Assembly: GCF_037198285.1 (NCBI RefSeq)
Contig: NZ_CP147243.1
Location: 1,728,422 to 1,792,421, forward strand
DNA length: 64,000 nucleotides
DNA from: Haladaptatus sp. DJG-WS-42
Lineage (GTDB): Archaea > Halobacteriota > Halobacteria > Halobacteriales > Halococcaceae
Direction of reading: 5' to 3'
Positions 41,350-49,822 of the stretch are shown here, piece by piece. Position 1 is the first letter of the stretch; every line of letters begins with the position of its first letter. The position numbers were made by a program, and so were the translations under genes. A model generated the notes under the pieces. That model worked only from the letters and a program-made list of their open reading frames with translations, made no database searches and had not been told where the DNA came from.

Positions 41350-42324
41350 TCAGGTCTGTGTTGGCTGTGGAAGCTCGATTTCCACGCCGTCTGCGTACAC
41401 GGTTGGTTCGCGCAGGATGCCATCAAGGTGGAGTGGGGCGGACACGTCGCCACCAATTCCTGCGTCGTCGCCAATGGCGATGTGAACCGTCCCAGCGGCC
41501 TTCTCGTCTAAGAGAACGGAGCCGACGAGATCTGCAACCGCGACGTTCGTCCCGATGCCGAGTTCCGCGAGGTTGTAGGCGTCCTGTCCGACTTCTGCTG
41601 CGGCCGTCTCGATTTGCCCGCGGATGTCGTCGTCACTCACCTCGGTCACGGAGCCGTCTTCGACGGTAAACGAAAGTTCTTGGCCGGGTTCGAGCAGGCC
41701 GTAGGGCATCATCGTCCCGTCCACGACGAACGTCCCGTTTGCGGTGACCGGGCTGATGAACACTTCGCCTGCGGGTAGGTTCGAGAAGTGACCGGGCTTG
41801 TGGACGATGCCGGTGTCTGCGAGCCACTTGCGGTCACCGAACGCGAAGGTGATGTCCGTCCCCTGCGGGGAGGTGACGCGCACTTCGGCTGCGTTTTCGA
41901 CCTTCGCAATCGTGTCGTAGGAGGTCTCTTTGATATTCTCGTAGTCGGCGTCAAGGCCGGTGGTGAACACCTCTTCGGTGATGCCCGGTAGCGTCGCGCC
42001 GCGCGCCCCGGCGTCGTTCGCGTTCCCGCGGGCGCGGGTGTGGCTCAGGCTCTTCGTGGTCGGTGCGAGAAATACGTCGGCTTCGCGCAAGGCGGCGGCG
42101 ACGGGCGCGGAGGGCTCTTCGCCGTGCTGGCTGAGCGGCGGATAGCGCATGATGGTCGCGTCTGTGGTCACCGCGCGGGCGGCGTCGTAGAGCGCCTCGC
42201 CGATGCGCTCGCGTTTGTCGTCGGTGACGATGAGGCAGCTTTCGTCAGCTTGGAGGTTGAGACACTGGCCGATGGCGGTTTCTGCGGCGGCGGCGAGGTC
42301 CGCGTCGGTCGCGCGAGTTGTCAT
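41350..42324 (-). CDS. Aminopeptidase, M29-like family
   Basis: A 324-residue protein with the architecture of thermophilic M29-type aminopeptidases: an N-terminal Rossmann-like half and a C-terminal half with NLPAGEVFISPV and LAELGIGTN, which hold the metal ligands in the family. The start MTTRATDA gives the usual length. It would trim N-terminal residues from peptides in the cytoplasm. The metal ligand set was not verified residue by residue. Confidence 0.75.
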   Translation of the reverse strand: MTTRATDADLAAAAETAIGQCLNLQADESCLIVTDDKRERIGEALYDAARAVTTDATIMRYPPLSQHGEEPSAPVAAALREADVFLAPTTKSLSHTRARGNANDAGARGATLPGITEEVFTTGLDADYENIKETSYDTIAKVENAAEVRVTSPQGTDITFAFGDRKWLADTGIVHKPGHFSNLPAGEVFISPVTANGTFVVDGTMMPYGLLEPGQELSFTVEDGSVTEVSDDDIRGQIETAAAEVGQDAYNLAELGIGTNVAVADLVGSVLLDEKAAGTVHIAIGDDAGIGGDVSAPLHLDGILREPTVYADGVEIELPQPTQT

Positions 42325-42438
42325 AATTCGTGTGTGGTGGCGGGGGCCATTAGCCGTTCTCATCCACGCTCTGTCGTGCGTTGACGACACACACGGTTGC
42401 CCGAAACGATTATACAGACAGCAAAACCACCGCCACAT

Positions 42439-43452
42439 ATGATACAAGTCGGGATTAACGGCTACGGTACAATTGGCAAGCGCGTGGCAGATGCAGTCCG
42501 CGCCCAAGACGACATGGAAGTCATCGGCGTCGCAAAGACGCGACCGAACTTCGAGGCCGAAACCGCGGTCAACAAGGGCTACCCGCTTTATGCCGCCATC
42601 GAAGAACGCGCCCCACTGTTCGAGGAAGCCGGACTCGAACTCGCCGGGATGGTCGAAGAACTCATCGACGCCGCAGACATCATCGTCGACGCCACGCCCT
42701 CTGGCATCGGCGCGCAGAACAAGGAACTCTACGACGAGTACGAAACGCCCGCGCTCTATCAGGGTGGCGAGGACGCTGACCTCGTCGATGCGAGTTTCAA
42801 CGCCCGCGGCAACTTCTCAGCAGTCGAAGGCGCAGACCACGTCCGCGTCGTCTCGTGTAACACGACCGGCCTCTCCCGACTGGCCGCTCCGCTCGAAGAG
42901 GCGTTCGGCATCGAGAAGATGCGCGTCACGCTCGTCCGCCGCGGCGGCGACCCCGGCCAGACCTCCCGTGGCCCAATCAACGACATCCTCCCGAACCCGA
43001 TTACCCTGCCCTCTCACCACGGTCCCGACGTGAAGACCATCTTCCCCGACCTCTCGATTGACACGCTCGGCATGAAGGTTCCAGCGACGCTCATGCACAC
43101 TCACAGCGTCAACGTCTCGCTCGAATCCGAGCCAACCGCAGACGAAGTGCGCGACCTCTTAGCCGAGGAATCGCGCCTCTTCCTCATCCCCGCGCACATG
43201 AACATTGATGGTGCGGGCAAACTCAAGGAACTCGCCCACGACATTGGCCGCCCGCGCGGCGACCTCTGGGAGAACTGCATCTGGGACGAATCCATCAGCA
43301 TGGAAGGCAACGACCTCTACCTGTTCCAGGCAATCCACCAAGAATCGGACGTCGTTCCCGAGAACGTAGACGCCATCCGCGCCGTCCTCGGCACCGCAGA
43401 CGCCACAGAGAGCGTCGAAAAGACCAACGAAGCGATGGGCATGGGTATCTAA
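42439..43452 (+). CDS. gap: Type II glyceraldehyde-3-phosphate dehydrogenase
   Basis: A 337-residue archaeal phosphorylating GAPDH. The dinucleotide motif [12 protein letters not shown] is at residues 5-16 and the catalytic cysteine is C140 in [10 protein letters not shown]. It is the archaeal (type II) rather than the bacterial form. In haloarchaea this type is thought to serve gluconeogenesis. The start matches the universal [10 protein letters not shown] opening. Confidence 0.95.
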   Translation: MIQVGINGYGTIGKRVADAVRAQDDMEVIGVAKTRPNFEAETAVNKGYPLYAAIEERAPLFEEAGLELAGMVEELIDAADIIVDATPSGIGAQNKELYDEYETPALYQGGEDADLVDASFNARGNFSAVEGADHVRVVSCNTTGLSRLAAPLEEAFGIEKMRVTLVRRGGDPGQTSRGPINDILPNPITLPSHHGPDVKTIFPDLSIDTLGMKVPATLMHTHSVNVSLESEPTADEVRDLLAEESRLFLIPAHMNIDGAGKLKELAHDIGRPRGDLWENCIWDESISMEGNDLYLFQAIHQESDVVPENVDAIRAVLGTADATESVEKTNEAMGMGI

Positions 43453-43494
43453 CCGACCCAAGTCTTTTGCCCTCAACACACCTACTCAATTCCA

Positions 43495-43875
43495 ATGAAA
43501 CGACGAGATGACCGCGACCCGTTCGACGACCTCTTCCGGGAAATCGAGCGGATGATGAACGACGTTATCGGCGACGACGTGGACGTTAACGTAGAACGCG
43601 ACGAAGCGGGCAACGCCCACGTCTCCGTGTACGAGGAAGACGATGTTGTTCGCGTCATCGCAGACCTTCCCGGCGTCGAAAAAGACCAAATCGACTTAAA
43701 ATGCGACGGTAAAACGCTGACCATCGCAGCAGAAAGTGAGACCCGCGAGTACGACGAGCACGTCTCGCTACCCGTGCGCGTAGACGAACACTCTGCGACA
43801 GCCACCTACAACAACGGCGTCCTCGAAGTGACCCTCCAGCGCGCAGAAGACTCTGCTGACATCAGCGTCAACTAA
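43495..43875 (+). CDS. Hsp20/alpha-crystallin small heat-shock protein
   Basis: A 126-residue chaperone. The alpha-crystallin domain is at about residues 40-120, with the diagnostic NNGVLEVTL. A C-terminal ISVN gives an I-x-V anchor. It lies 42 bp downstream of gap and overlaps the convergent RimK-like gene by its stop. A second Hsp20 is at 46.9 kb. Confidence 0.9.
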   Translation: MKRRDDRDPFDDLFREIERMMNDVIGDDVDVNVERDEAGNAHVSVYEEDDVVRVIADLPGVEKDQIDLKCDGKTLTIAAESETREYDEHVSLPVRVDEHSATATYNNGVLEVTLQRAEDSADISVN

Positions 43876-44732
43876 TCGCTATTCCCTTCTGCAGTTTCTC
43901 GAATCACGCCAGCGAGCCGGTCGTAGAAGCCCGGAACGTACTTTTCTGGGTCGTCAATCGTGGGTCGCGCGTTTGTCTCATTTATCACCGCGCGGTCGTC
44001 GGTGACGAGTAAATCAACCCCCAAAAGCGGAATGTCGAGCGCTGTTGCGGTCTGTTCTGCGAGTTCTTTGAGGTGGTCAGGGAGGTCTACACCCGTCGCT
44101 TTTGCACCTCGGTGGACGTTGTGTTTCCAGTGGTTGCTGTCTCCGGGTAGGCGGCGTTCGACCGCGCCGACGTACTCGCCGTCGAGCACCATCACGCGGT
44201 AATCCCGCGCGTCTTCTACGTACTCTTGGACGAGAAACGACTTGTCGCCGGTCGCACGGTAGTCGTGGATGAGCGAGAGGTAGTCAGAAACACCGAGAAA
44301 GGAGTCTGCGTCGTGGACTTTCACGACACCGGTTCCCCGGGTCGTGGAGTTCGGCTTGACGACGACGGGCGTCTCGAACGCCTCGAAAACGGCTTCGATG
44401 TCGCCGCGCTCGGTCGGATTCGAGACCATCGTCGTTTCCGGAACGGGGAGTCCCTTCCGGGCGAGTGCGGCGATGACACCTGCCTTGTTCCGAGAGGTAA
44501 GAATCGCCTCGCGGTCGTTGACCCACGGGACGTCGAGGAGGGCGTCTGCAACGCCACCCTCCATGATGCGTGTAGGGTAGACGAAGCCAACGTCGAAGCC
44601 GTCCCACGGCTCGGTGAGTGAAATCGTCCGTTCTCTGGTCTTGACGTGTTCTACAGTAATCCCTCGTTTTTCGAGCGGTGTTTGCAGCCGGTCGTAGGTT
44701 TCCTTGTTCGTCGCAACCGCGAGACGGAGCAT
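43872..44732 (-). CDS. RimK-type ATP-grasp ligase
   Basis: A 286-residue ATP-grasp protein. RNKAGVIAALARKGLPVPET near residue 80 and VVKPNSTTRGTGVVKV near 125 are the nucleotide-binding lobes. INETNARPTIDD near the end carries the metal ligands. RimK-like enzymes add glutamate or related groups to proteins or small molecules; lysine-biosynthesis LysX and F420 ligases are relatives. The substrate is unknown. Confidence 0.82.
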   Translation of the reverse strand: MLRLAVATNKETYDRLQTPLEKRGITVEHVKTRERTISLTEPWDGFDVGFVYPTRIMEGGVADALLDVPWVNDREAILTSRNKAGVIAALARKGLPVPETTMVSNPTERGDIEAVFEAFETPVVVKPNSTTRGTGVVKVHDADSFLGVSDYLSLIHDYRATGDKSFLVQEYVEDARDYRVMVLDGEYVGAVERRLPGDSNHWKHNVHRGAKATGVDLPDHLKELAEQTATALDIPLLGVDLLVTDDRAVINETNARPTIDDPEKYVPGFYDRLAGVIRETAEGNSD

Positions 44733-44776
44733 ACGCTCACTGAGCGCGGGCAGCAGTAAAAATGGTCCGTGGCCGA

Positions 44777-45307
44777 TTAGGCGACGAGCAGTTCTTCACC
44801 GCGCTCGACGACGACGCGGCATGGTGGGGAGACCTTGTTGTAGGCACGGCGAAGGGCGTCCTTCACGACAGGTGCCTGGTCTACGTCACACCACGCGGTG
44901 AACAGGCGCTCACCGTTCGGGATGCGTGCGGCGGTGCCGACTGGCTTCCCGAACGCGAGGCGCATCCCGTCAGAAACACGGTCTGCACCCGCACCGGTTG
45001 CCTGTTTGTTCTCGCGGAGCACTTGGTGGGGGAACTTTCGAAGAATCATCTTGTAGTTGCCCTCACCGAGGTGCTTGATGAGTGCGCGGTTCGCGCTCAG
45101 GCGGGCGGCTTCGAGCGACCCGTGGCGAATCTGGCAGGCTTCCTCTAAGACGAGGGAGATCTGGACTGGGTAGTCGTCAGGGTCTGCGTCCACGGCACCC
45201 ATCTTGTACTGTGCGACTTTGGAACCGGGGATTCCGGTGATGTACTCTCGTCGGGTGTACGACGGCTTGTCGATGTCCCGGTACATCGAGGCAGGTTTGT
45301 CGGCCAT
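44777..45307 (-). CDS. rpl10e: Large ribosomal subunit protein uL16 (L10e)
   Basis: A 176-residue archaeal L10e. It opens [20 protein letters not shown] and contains [20 protein letters not shown] and the [10 protein letters not shown] loop near the peptidyl-transferase centre. It stands apart from the main ribosomal-protein clusters. Confidence 0.95.
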   Translation of the reverse strand: MADKPASMYRDIDKPSYTRREYITGIPGSKVAQYKMGAVDADPDDYPVQISLVLEEACQIRHGSLEAARLSANRALIKHLGEGNYKMILRKFPHQVLRENKQATGAGADRVSDGMRLAFGKPVGTAARIPNGERLFTAWCDVDQAPVVKDALRRAYNKVSPPCRVVVERGEELLVA

Positions 45308-45448
45308 GGTTACTACTGGAGGCTGACGCCTACCGCGTCAATAAACCCTTCGAACCGACGGCAACAGATGGGGCTCACACGCCCGATTTCGTGCGAATCG
45401 CTCACACGATTGCGTGTCGTTATACGCATTCACTCCTATGCACCGCCC

Positions 45449-46435
45449 ATGAAGATGTTCAAAGATGGTGAGTGGGGCCATCATTACGAGTCGACGAACG
45501 AGTCCGGCGAGTTCGAGCGCCAGTCCACGATGTTCCGCGACTGGGTGGAAGCCGACCCAGACGCTGCGTACCCCGCCGAAGCCGGGCGCTACCACCTCTA
45601 CGTCTCGTGGGCGTGTCCGTGGGCACACCGCACCGCGCTCATCCGTAGCCTCCGCGGCCTCGAAGACGTCGTCTCGATGGACGTGGTTGACCCCTACCGC
45701 GACGAAGGCGGCTGGCAGTTCACGCCCGACAAAGCCGGGTGTACCGCAGATTCACTCAACGACTTCGACTACCTGCGTGAGACGTACCTCGCTGCCGACC
45801 CGAACGTCACTGGGCGCGTGACCGTCCCGGTTCTCTGGGACAAGAAAACGGGTACCATCGTCAACAACGAGTCAAAAGAAATCCTCCGGATGCTCGACAC
45901 CGCCTTCGCCGCGTTCGGAAACGACGTGACGCTCTACCCCGAGGGCTCCCACGAGGCGGTGGATACCATCACCGAGGCCATCTACGCACCCATCAACAAC
46001 GGTGTCTACCGCGCTGGGTTCGCCAATTCACAGACGGCCTACGAGAACGCCGTCACCGAACTGTTCGACAGTCTCGACCACTGGGAGGAGGTACTCTCAG
46101 ACCAGCGCTACCTCGCGGGGGACAAACTGACCGAGGCGGACATCTGCATGTTCACGACGCTCGTGCGCTTTGACCCGGTGTACGTCACCCACTTCCGGTG
46201 TAACCTCCGGCGCATCGTTGACTACCCGAACCTCTGGAACTACCTCAAAGACCTCTACCAGACCCCCGGCGTCGCGGAGACGGTGAACCTCGAACACATC
46301 AAAGAACACTACTTCACGACCCACGAGAGCCTAAATCCGAAGCAAATCATCCCGAAGGGGCCGGTGCTCGACTTCGAAGCGCCGCACGACCGCGACCGCC
46401 TCGCGGGCGGGCCACCTGCTGCGCTCATTCAGTAA
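45449..46435 (+). CDS. Xi-class GST / hydroquinone reductase-like protein
   Basis: A 328-residue protein of the glutathionyl-hydroquinone reductase family. The catalytic cysteine is C56 in SWACPWAHRTALIRSL, and the C-terminal helical GST domain carries LAGDKLTEADICMFTTLVRF. Haloarchaea make gamma-glutamylcysteine in place of glutathione, so that thiol is the likely partner. The upstream in-frame residues are discarded because the family begins close to MKMFKDGEW. Confidence 0.88.
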   Translation: MKMFKDGEWGHHYESTNESGEFERQSTMFRDWVEADPDAAYPAEAGRYHLYVSWACPWAHRTALIRSLRGLEDVVSMDVVDPYRDEGGWQFTPDKAGCTADSLNDFDYLRETYLAADPNVTGRVTVPVLWDKKTGTIVNNESKEILRMLDTAFAAFGNDVTLYPEGSHEAVDTITEAIYAPINNGVYRAGFANSQTAYENAVTELFDSLDHWEEVLSDQRYLAGDKLTEADICMFTTLVRFDPVYVTHFRCNLRRIVDYPNLWNYLKDLYQTPGVAETVNLEHIKEHYFTTHESLNPKQIIPKGPVLDFEAPHDRDRLAGGPPAALIQ

Positions 46436-46523
46436 ATTCGGCTATTCAGCAACTCCAACACGTTGGTCGTTTTTTGCCCGGCAACGCAGATTCAAGTAGT
46501 TTGGTAACGTATAGCATTCGTCT

Positions 46524-46712
46524 ATGCCAGATGCAAAACGTGGCCGAGAAAAGAAGGGCCTCCGGAAGGAGAAACAACTGCTCGCGGCTGAGGCTGAACG
46601 AGAACTGGCAGTGGTTAACGAAGACCAACAACTCGAAGACTTCGAAGAAGACGTAGAAGACGTCACACTCGAAGACATCTTGCGTGATGAGGGAGAGCCG
46701 TTCGACGCATAA
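46524..46712 (+). CDS. Small charged haloarchaeal protein
   Basis: A 62-residue protein with a basic N-terminal third (KRGREKKGLRKEKQ), a helical middle and a strongly acidic end. It probably forms a single long helix. No family function is known to me. The amphipathic, charge-segregated composition supports a real gene. Confidence 0.6.
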   Translation: MPDAKRGREKKGLRKEKQLLAAEAERELAVVNEDQQLEDFEEDVEDVTLEDILRDEGEPFDA

Positions 46713-46856
46713 CTTCGCACCTTTTTCCTTGTTGAGGGAGGCGGTCGCTCCCGCTGTGTGTCTGTAAAAATCGAAAAACTGCAATGAAACACTGTCGCAA
46801 CGACAGTTAAATAGCGTCGGGTGCCCGCCGTCCGGTGAGACAGTTCGCTCAGTTCA

Positions 46857-46895
46857 GGCAACGAAGTTGCCAACCCTCGCAAACGCTTCGCGTTT
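46857..46895. repeat. Pair of GAA/TTC triloop palindromes
   Basis: GGCAAC-GAA-GTTGCC (46857-46871) and AAACGC-TTC-GCGTTT (46881-46895) sit back to back, just after the end of the Hsp20 gene on the opposite strand. Their design is the same as the palindromes in the tRNA tails, but no tRNA gene is near. Confidence 0.5.
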
Positions 46896-46897
46896 CC

Positions 46898-47323
46898 TCA
46901 GTCGTTAATCTCGATGCGGTGGCTGCTGTCGTCCATCGTTTCTTCGGTTGGGAGGTGGATTTCGAGGACGCCGTTGCGGTACGACGCGGTGATGTCGGCT
47001 TCCCGAATCTCGCCGGGAATCGTCATCTGCTCGTGCACCTGGCGGCGCTGGGAGGTGTACTCGTCTGTTGCCTCGTGGGTGCCCGTAATCGTGAGCACGC
47101 TGTTGTCGAAGCGAACGTCGAGTTCTTCCTTCTCGAAGCCCGGCATGTCCGCGAGGACGACGTAGCCTTCCTCGTCGGTTTCGAGGGTCATGTTGCTCCC
47201 TGCGTGGCGGAATTCGGGAGTGAAGTCACTCCACTCCATGCCGCCAAGGGGCGAGCGCATCATTCGCTCGCGCATCTGTTCCATCAGGCGGTCCATCTCG
47301 TCAAAGCGGTCGTTGATTCGCAT
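46898..47323 (-). CDS. Hsp20/alpha-crystallin small heat-shock protein, second paralogue
   Basis: A 141-residue chaperone. The alpha-crystallin domain is followed by YRNGVLEIHLPTEE; the N terminus (FDEMDRLMEQMRERMM) is a Met-rich helix. It differs clearly from the Hsp20 at 43.5 kb. Upstream, AT-rich sequence with TAAACGTAG-like elements may be its heat-shock promoter; that is inference. Confidence 0.88.
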   Translation of the reverse strand: MRINDRFDEMDRLMEQMRERMMRSPLGGMEWSDFTPEFRHAGSNMTLETDEEGYVVLADMPGFEKEELDVRFDNSVLTITGTHEATDEYTSQRRQVHEQMTIPGEIREADITASYRNGVLEIHLPTEETMDDSSHRIEIND

Positions 47324-47486
47324 GGTAGGTTACCGACATCCTTATAAGTGCTTTGAGATATTAAACGTAGCGTAACCTGTGATAGCAAGGGTAAAATCGC
47401 CTGAAAGGGTTGCCTTTACCTGAAGTAAATCTCAATGGGCTGGAATCGGGGTGCACTACTATTATCCCGCCGGTTGTAACTCATGT

Positions 47487-47921
47487 ATGTACCAAAACAT
47501 TTTGCTCCCCACTGACGGAAGCGCCGGCACGCAAAAGGCTATCGAGCAGGCGATTAACCTTGCTTCAACCTACGACGCGACGCTTCACGCGCTCTACGTC
47601 ATCGACACCGCCGCGTTCGCCCCCGAAGTGGACGTGGGCCTCATCATCGACACCCTCGAGACAAACGGGGGACAGGCTGTTGCGGACATAAAAGACCAAG
47701 CAGTCGAAGCGGGCATCGTCACCGAAACGACCATCGAGAGCGGTTCGCCCCACCGAGAGATCCTGCGCTACATCGAGGACAACGACATCGACCTCGTCGT
47801 GATGGGGACTCACGGACGAAAAGGACTCGGCCGGTACCTCCTCGGGAGCGTCACCGAAAAAGTCGTCCGCAGCTCGCCGGTCCCGTGCCTCACCGTCCGC
47901 ATGACCGAGATAGACGACTGA
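47487..47921 (+). CDS. Universal stress protein (UspA family)
   Basis: A 144-residue UspA. It begins MYQNILLPTDGSAGTQKAIE and ends with the ATP-binding stretch GTHGRKGLGRYLLGS and then SVTEKVVRSS, which includes the G-x2-G-x9-GS motif of the ATP-binding subclass. I chose the internal ATG because it matches the family's first strand; a GTG start 36 bases earlier would add a non-homologous tail. Confidence 0.88.
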   Translation: MYQNILLPTDGSAGTQKAIEQAINLASTYDATLHALYVIDTAAFAPEVDVGLIIDTLETNGGQAVADIKDQAVEAGIVTETTIESGSPHREILRYIEDNDIDLVVMGTHGRKGLGRYLLGSVTEKVVRSSPVPCLTVRMTEIDD

Positions 47922-48098
47922 GTTACAGCACGCCGTGACTCTCCGAATCTTCAACGCGTAGGGATGGAATCTTTGCGTTCGGTGTCGTACTTGCTAGCGG
48001 TGATCGTACGGATAGCGCAGATCACCGTGGAAGGAGTGTCCTGTGCGTGACAATTCGCGACACGGGTTGCGCACAGTAACAACACATGAGGACAGCCT

Positions 48099-48503
48099 AT
48101 GGCAACAGCAACCAAACGAGGGCCGTCGTACGACGAAACACTCGAGGACATCAAAGAGACGCTTGGCATCGTGCCGGGCTGGTTCGAAGCACTACCATCG
48201 GAAGATGTCATCGCTGAGTGGCCCACTTTCAAGCGATACGCTGTAGAAGAGACAGAGATACCAGCAAAATATCGAGAACTGATTGGCCTTGCGGTCGCGG
48301 CCAATCTCAAGTGTCCGTACTGCGTGGCCTTCCACAAAGGGGCCGCAGAAATGAACGGAGCAACGGACGCTGAGTTAGCCGAACTGTTCACGCTTGCGAG
48401 CTACACGGCTCGCTACAGTGCCATATTGCACGCACAGCACTACGACATGGACACGTTCATGCGCGAGTTCGAACAGATCGGCGAACATCTCTCGGGAAGC
48501 TAA
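48099..48503 (+). CDS. AhpD-like carboxymuconolactone-decarboxylase family protein
   Basis: A 134-residue helical protein with the redox motif CPYCVAFHKGA (C-x2-C-x3-H) near residue 65, as in AhpD, where the cysteines act as a peroxidase partner. Absence of a neighbouring AhpC leaves its role open. It is the usual length for the single-domain form. Confidence 0.85.
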   Translation: MATATKRGPSYDETLEDIKETLGIVPGWFEALPSEDVIAEWPTFKRYAVEETEIPAKYRELIGLAVAANLKCPYCVAFHKGAAEMNGATDAELAELFTLASYTARYSAILHAQHYDMDTFMREFEQIGEHLSGS

Positions 48504-48523
48504 TCCCGCGAGCATTTTTTTGA

Positions 48524-48931
48524 TTAGAGCGACCCACTCGTCTGTGGAACAACCGTCACCGCAGACAGCTTCCACTCGCCATCGACGCGCTCGAACTCGT
48601 CTTCGTAGCGCCCTTGCATCCACTGTTGGGTACCCTCGCTATCGGTGTACATGAGCAACACATACCAGCGACCGGTCGCCTCGTCGCCCGCCACGTCGAT
48701 GACGGGGTTCATGAGCAGGTGGGCGGTGTGGTCGTACATCTCATCGAAAATTTCGGTTGCGAAGTACTGGAGCCCTTTCTCGCCTTCTGCCCGGTCTTCT
48801 CCCGCCCGCCCGAACGAGCCGTCTTCGGTGAACAGCGAGACCCACGCGTCGTACTCGTTGTCGTCGATGAGATGGCAGTATTCGTGTTTGAGCTGACTGA
48901 TTTCGAGATGGTCTTCGATAGCTGATGCCAT
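48524..48931 (-). CDS. SnoaL/NTF2-like domain protein
   Basis: A 135-residue protein of the cone-shaped NTF2/SnoaL fold (HEYCHLIDDNEYDAWVSLFT near residue 15, then TGRWYVLLMYTDSEG). Such proteins include dehydratases and aromatic-ring hydroxylase small subunits. The start is MASAIEDH; upstream codons are Arg/Pro-rich and unlikely. It is convergent with the AhpD-like gene. No substrate is evident. Confidence 0.75.
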   Translation of the reverse strand: MASAIEDHLEISQLKHEYCHLIDDNEYDAWVSLFTEDGSFGRAGEDRAEGEKGLQYFATEIFDEMYDHTAHLLMNPVIDVAGDEATGRWYVLLMYTDSEGTQQWMQGRYEDEFERVDGEWKLSAVTVVPQTSGSL

Positions 48932-49084
48932 GATACACCCTCGGACGAACGCGGGAAGTAAGTTTGCGTGGCGGTAGCTCACTGGTCACACGCTGGATGC
49001 GTCGCTCGAATTCCGCACGCGGCGCTCACGGCCGTAAAATACTCTGAGAAAGTTTAGTAGTTAGTTCTGAACGAAAAACCCGAT

Positions 49085-49279
49085 TTACAGGCGGGTGACG
49101 TTCTTCGCGCGAGGGCCTTTGTCGGCCTGCTCGATGTCGAACTCGACTTCGGTCCCCTCTTCGAGGTCCGGGCCGCCGACGTCTTCCATGTGGAAGAATA
49201 CGTCGTCGTCTGCGTCGTCCGTCTTGATGAAACCGTAGCCGCCGGTGTCGTTGAAGAAGTCGACTTTACCTTTCGCCAT
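49085..49279 (-). CDS. cspA: Cold-shock protein CspA-like, copy 1
   Basis: A 64-residue cold-shock domain with RNP1 GYGFIKTDD and RNP2 DVFFHM. It binds single-stranded nucleic acid. It is almost identical to the copy two bases upstream, differing at a few residues (MAKGKVDFF here against MAKGNVDFF, and KNVTRL against TNLERL at the end). Confidence 0.93.
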   Translation of the reverse strand: MAKGKVDFFNDTGGYGFIKTDDADDDVFFHMEDVGGPDLEEGTEVEFDIEQADKGPRAKNVTRL

Positions 49280-49281
49280 GA

Positions 49282-49476
49282 TTACAGACGCTCCAGGTTC
49301 GTTGCGCGTGGACCCTTGTCGGCCTGCTCGATGTCGAACTCAACTTCCTGCCCTTCCTCGAGGTCCGGGCCGCCGACGTCTTCCATGTGGAAGAATACGT
49401 CGTCGTCTGCGTCGTCCGTCTTGATGAAACCGTAACCGCCTGTGTCGTTGAAGAAATCAACGTTACCTTTCGCCAT
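49282..49476 (-). CDS. cspA: Cold-shock protein CspA-like, copy 2
   Basis: The upstream twin of the preceding gene, 64 residues, with the same RNP motifs. The two are separated by two bases, so they are cotranscribed and the second has little room for its own ribosome-binding site. The very close nucleotide match suggests recent tandem duplication or gene conversion. Confidence 0.93.
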   Translation of the reverse strand: MAKGNVDFFNDTGGYGFIKTDDADDDVFFHMEDVGGPDLEEGQEVEFDIEQADKGPRATNLERL

Positions 49477-49822
49477 TACCTTTGGATCGAGGGACTTGCC
49501 ACTGTTAAGTCTTCTGAATACAGTTTCAAGATTTGAAAATCTACGAGACATATACCGACTTTCGAACGACAAATGGCTACTTATTGCTCGCACTTGGGCA
49601 ATTTTGGCAAATAATGTGTGTAATCGTCAGTTCAGCACGCTACTCTGTTGGTCTTGGCAGTTTCGGCACTGTATCGCGCTCGTCAGTTGGTTGCGTGGCA
49701 CACAACGTAACCATTTTCTCCCTATTTTCAGCCGTATCCGACTCATTGTAACTATAATCGGTTTCCTTCCGCCCATGTGCGGATTCACACTTAAGCCGGG
49801 TGACCGTCCATATCCAGCTACA
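49477..49822. promoter_or_regulatory. Divergent promoter region between cspA pair and aldehyde dehydrogenase
   Basis: About 345 bases without a convincing gene. It is richer in A and T than the flanking coding sequence and has runs suitable for TATA boxes. Cold-shock genes often have long leaders; no defined element could be identified. Confidence 0.4.
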
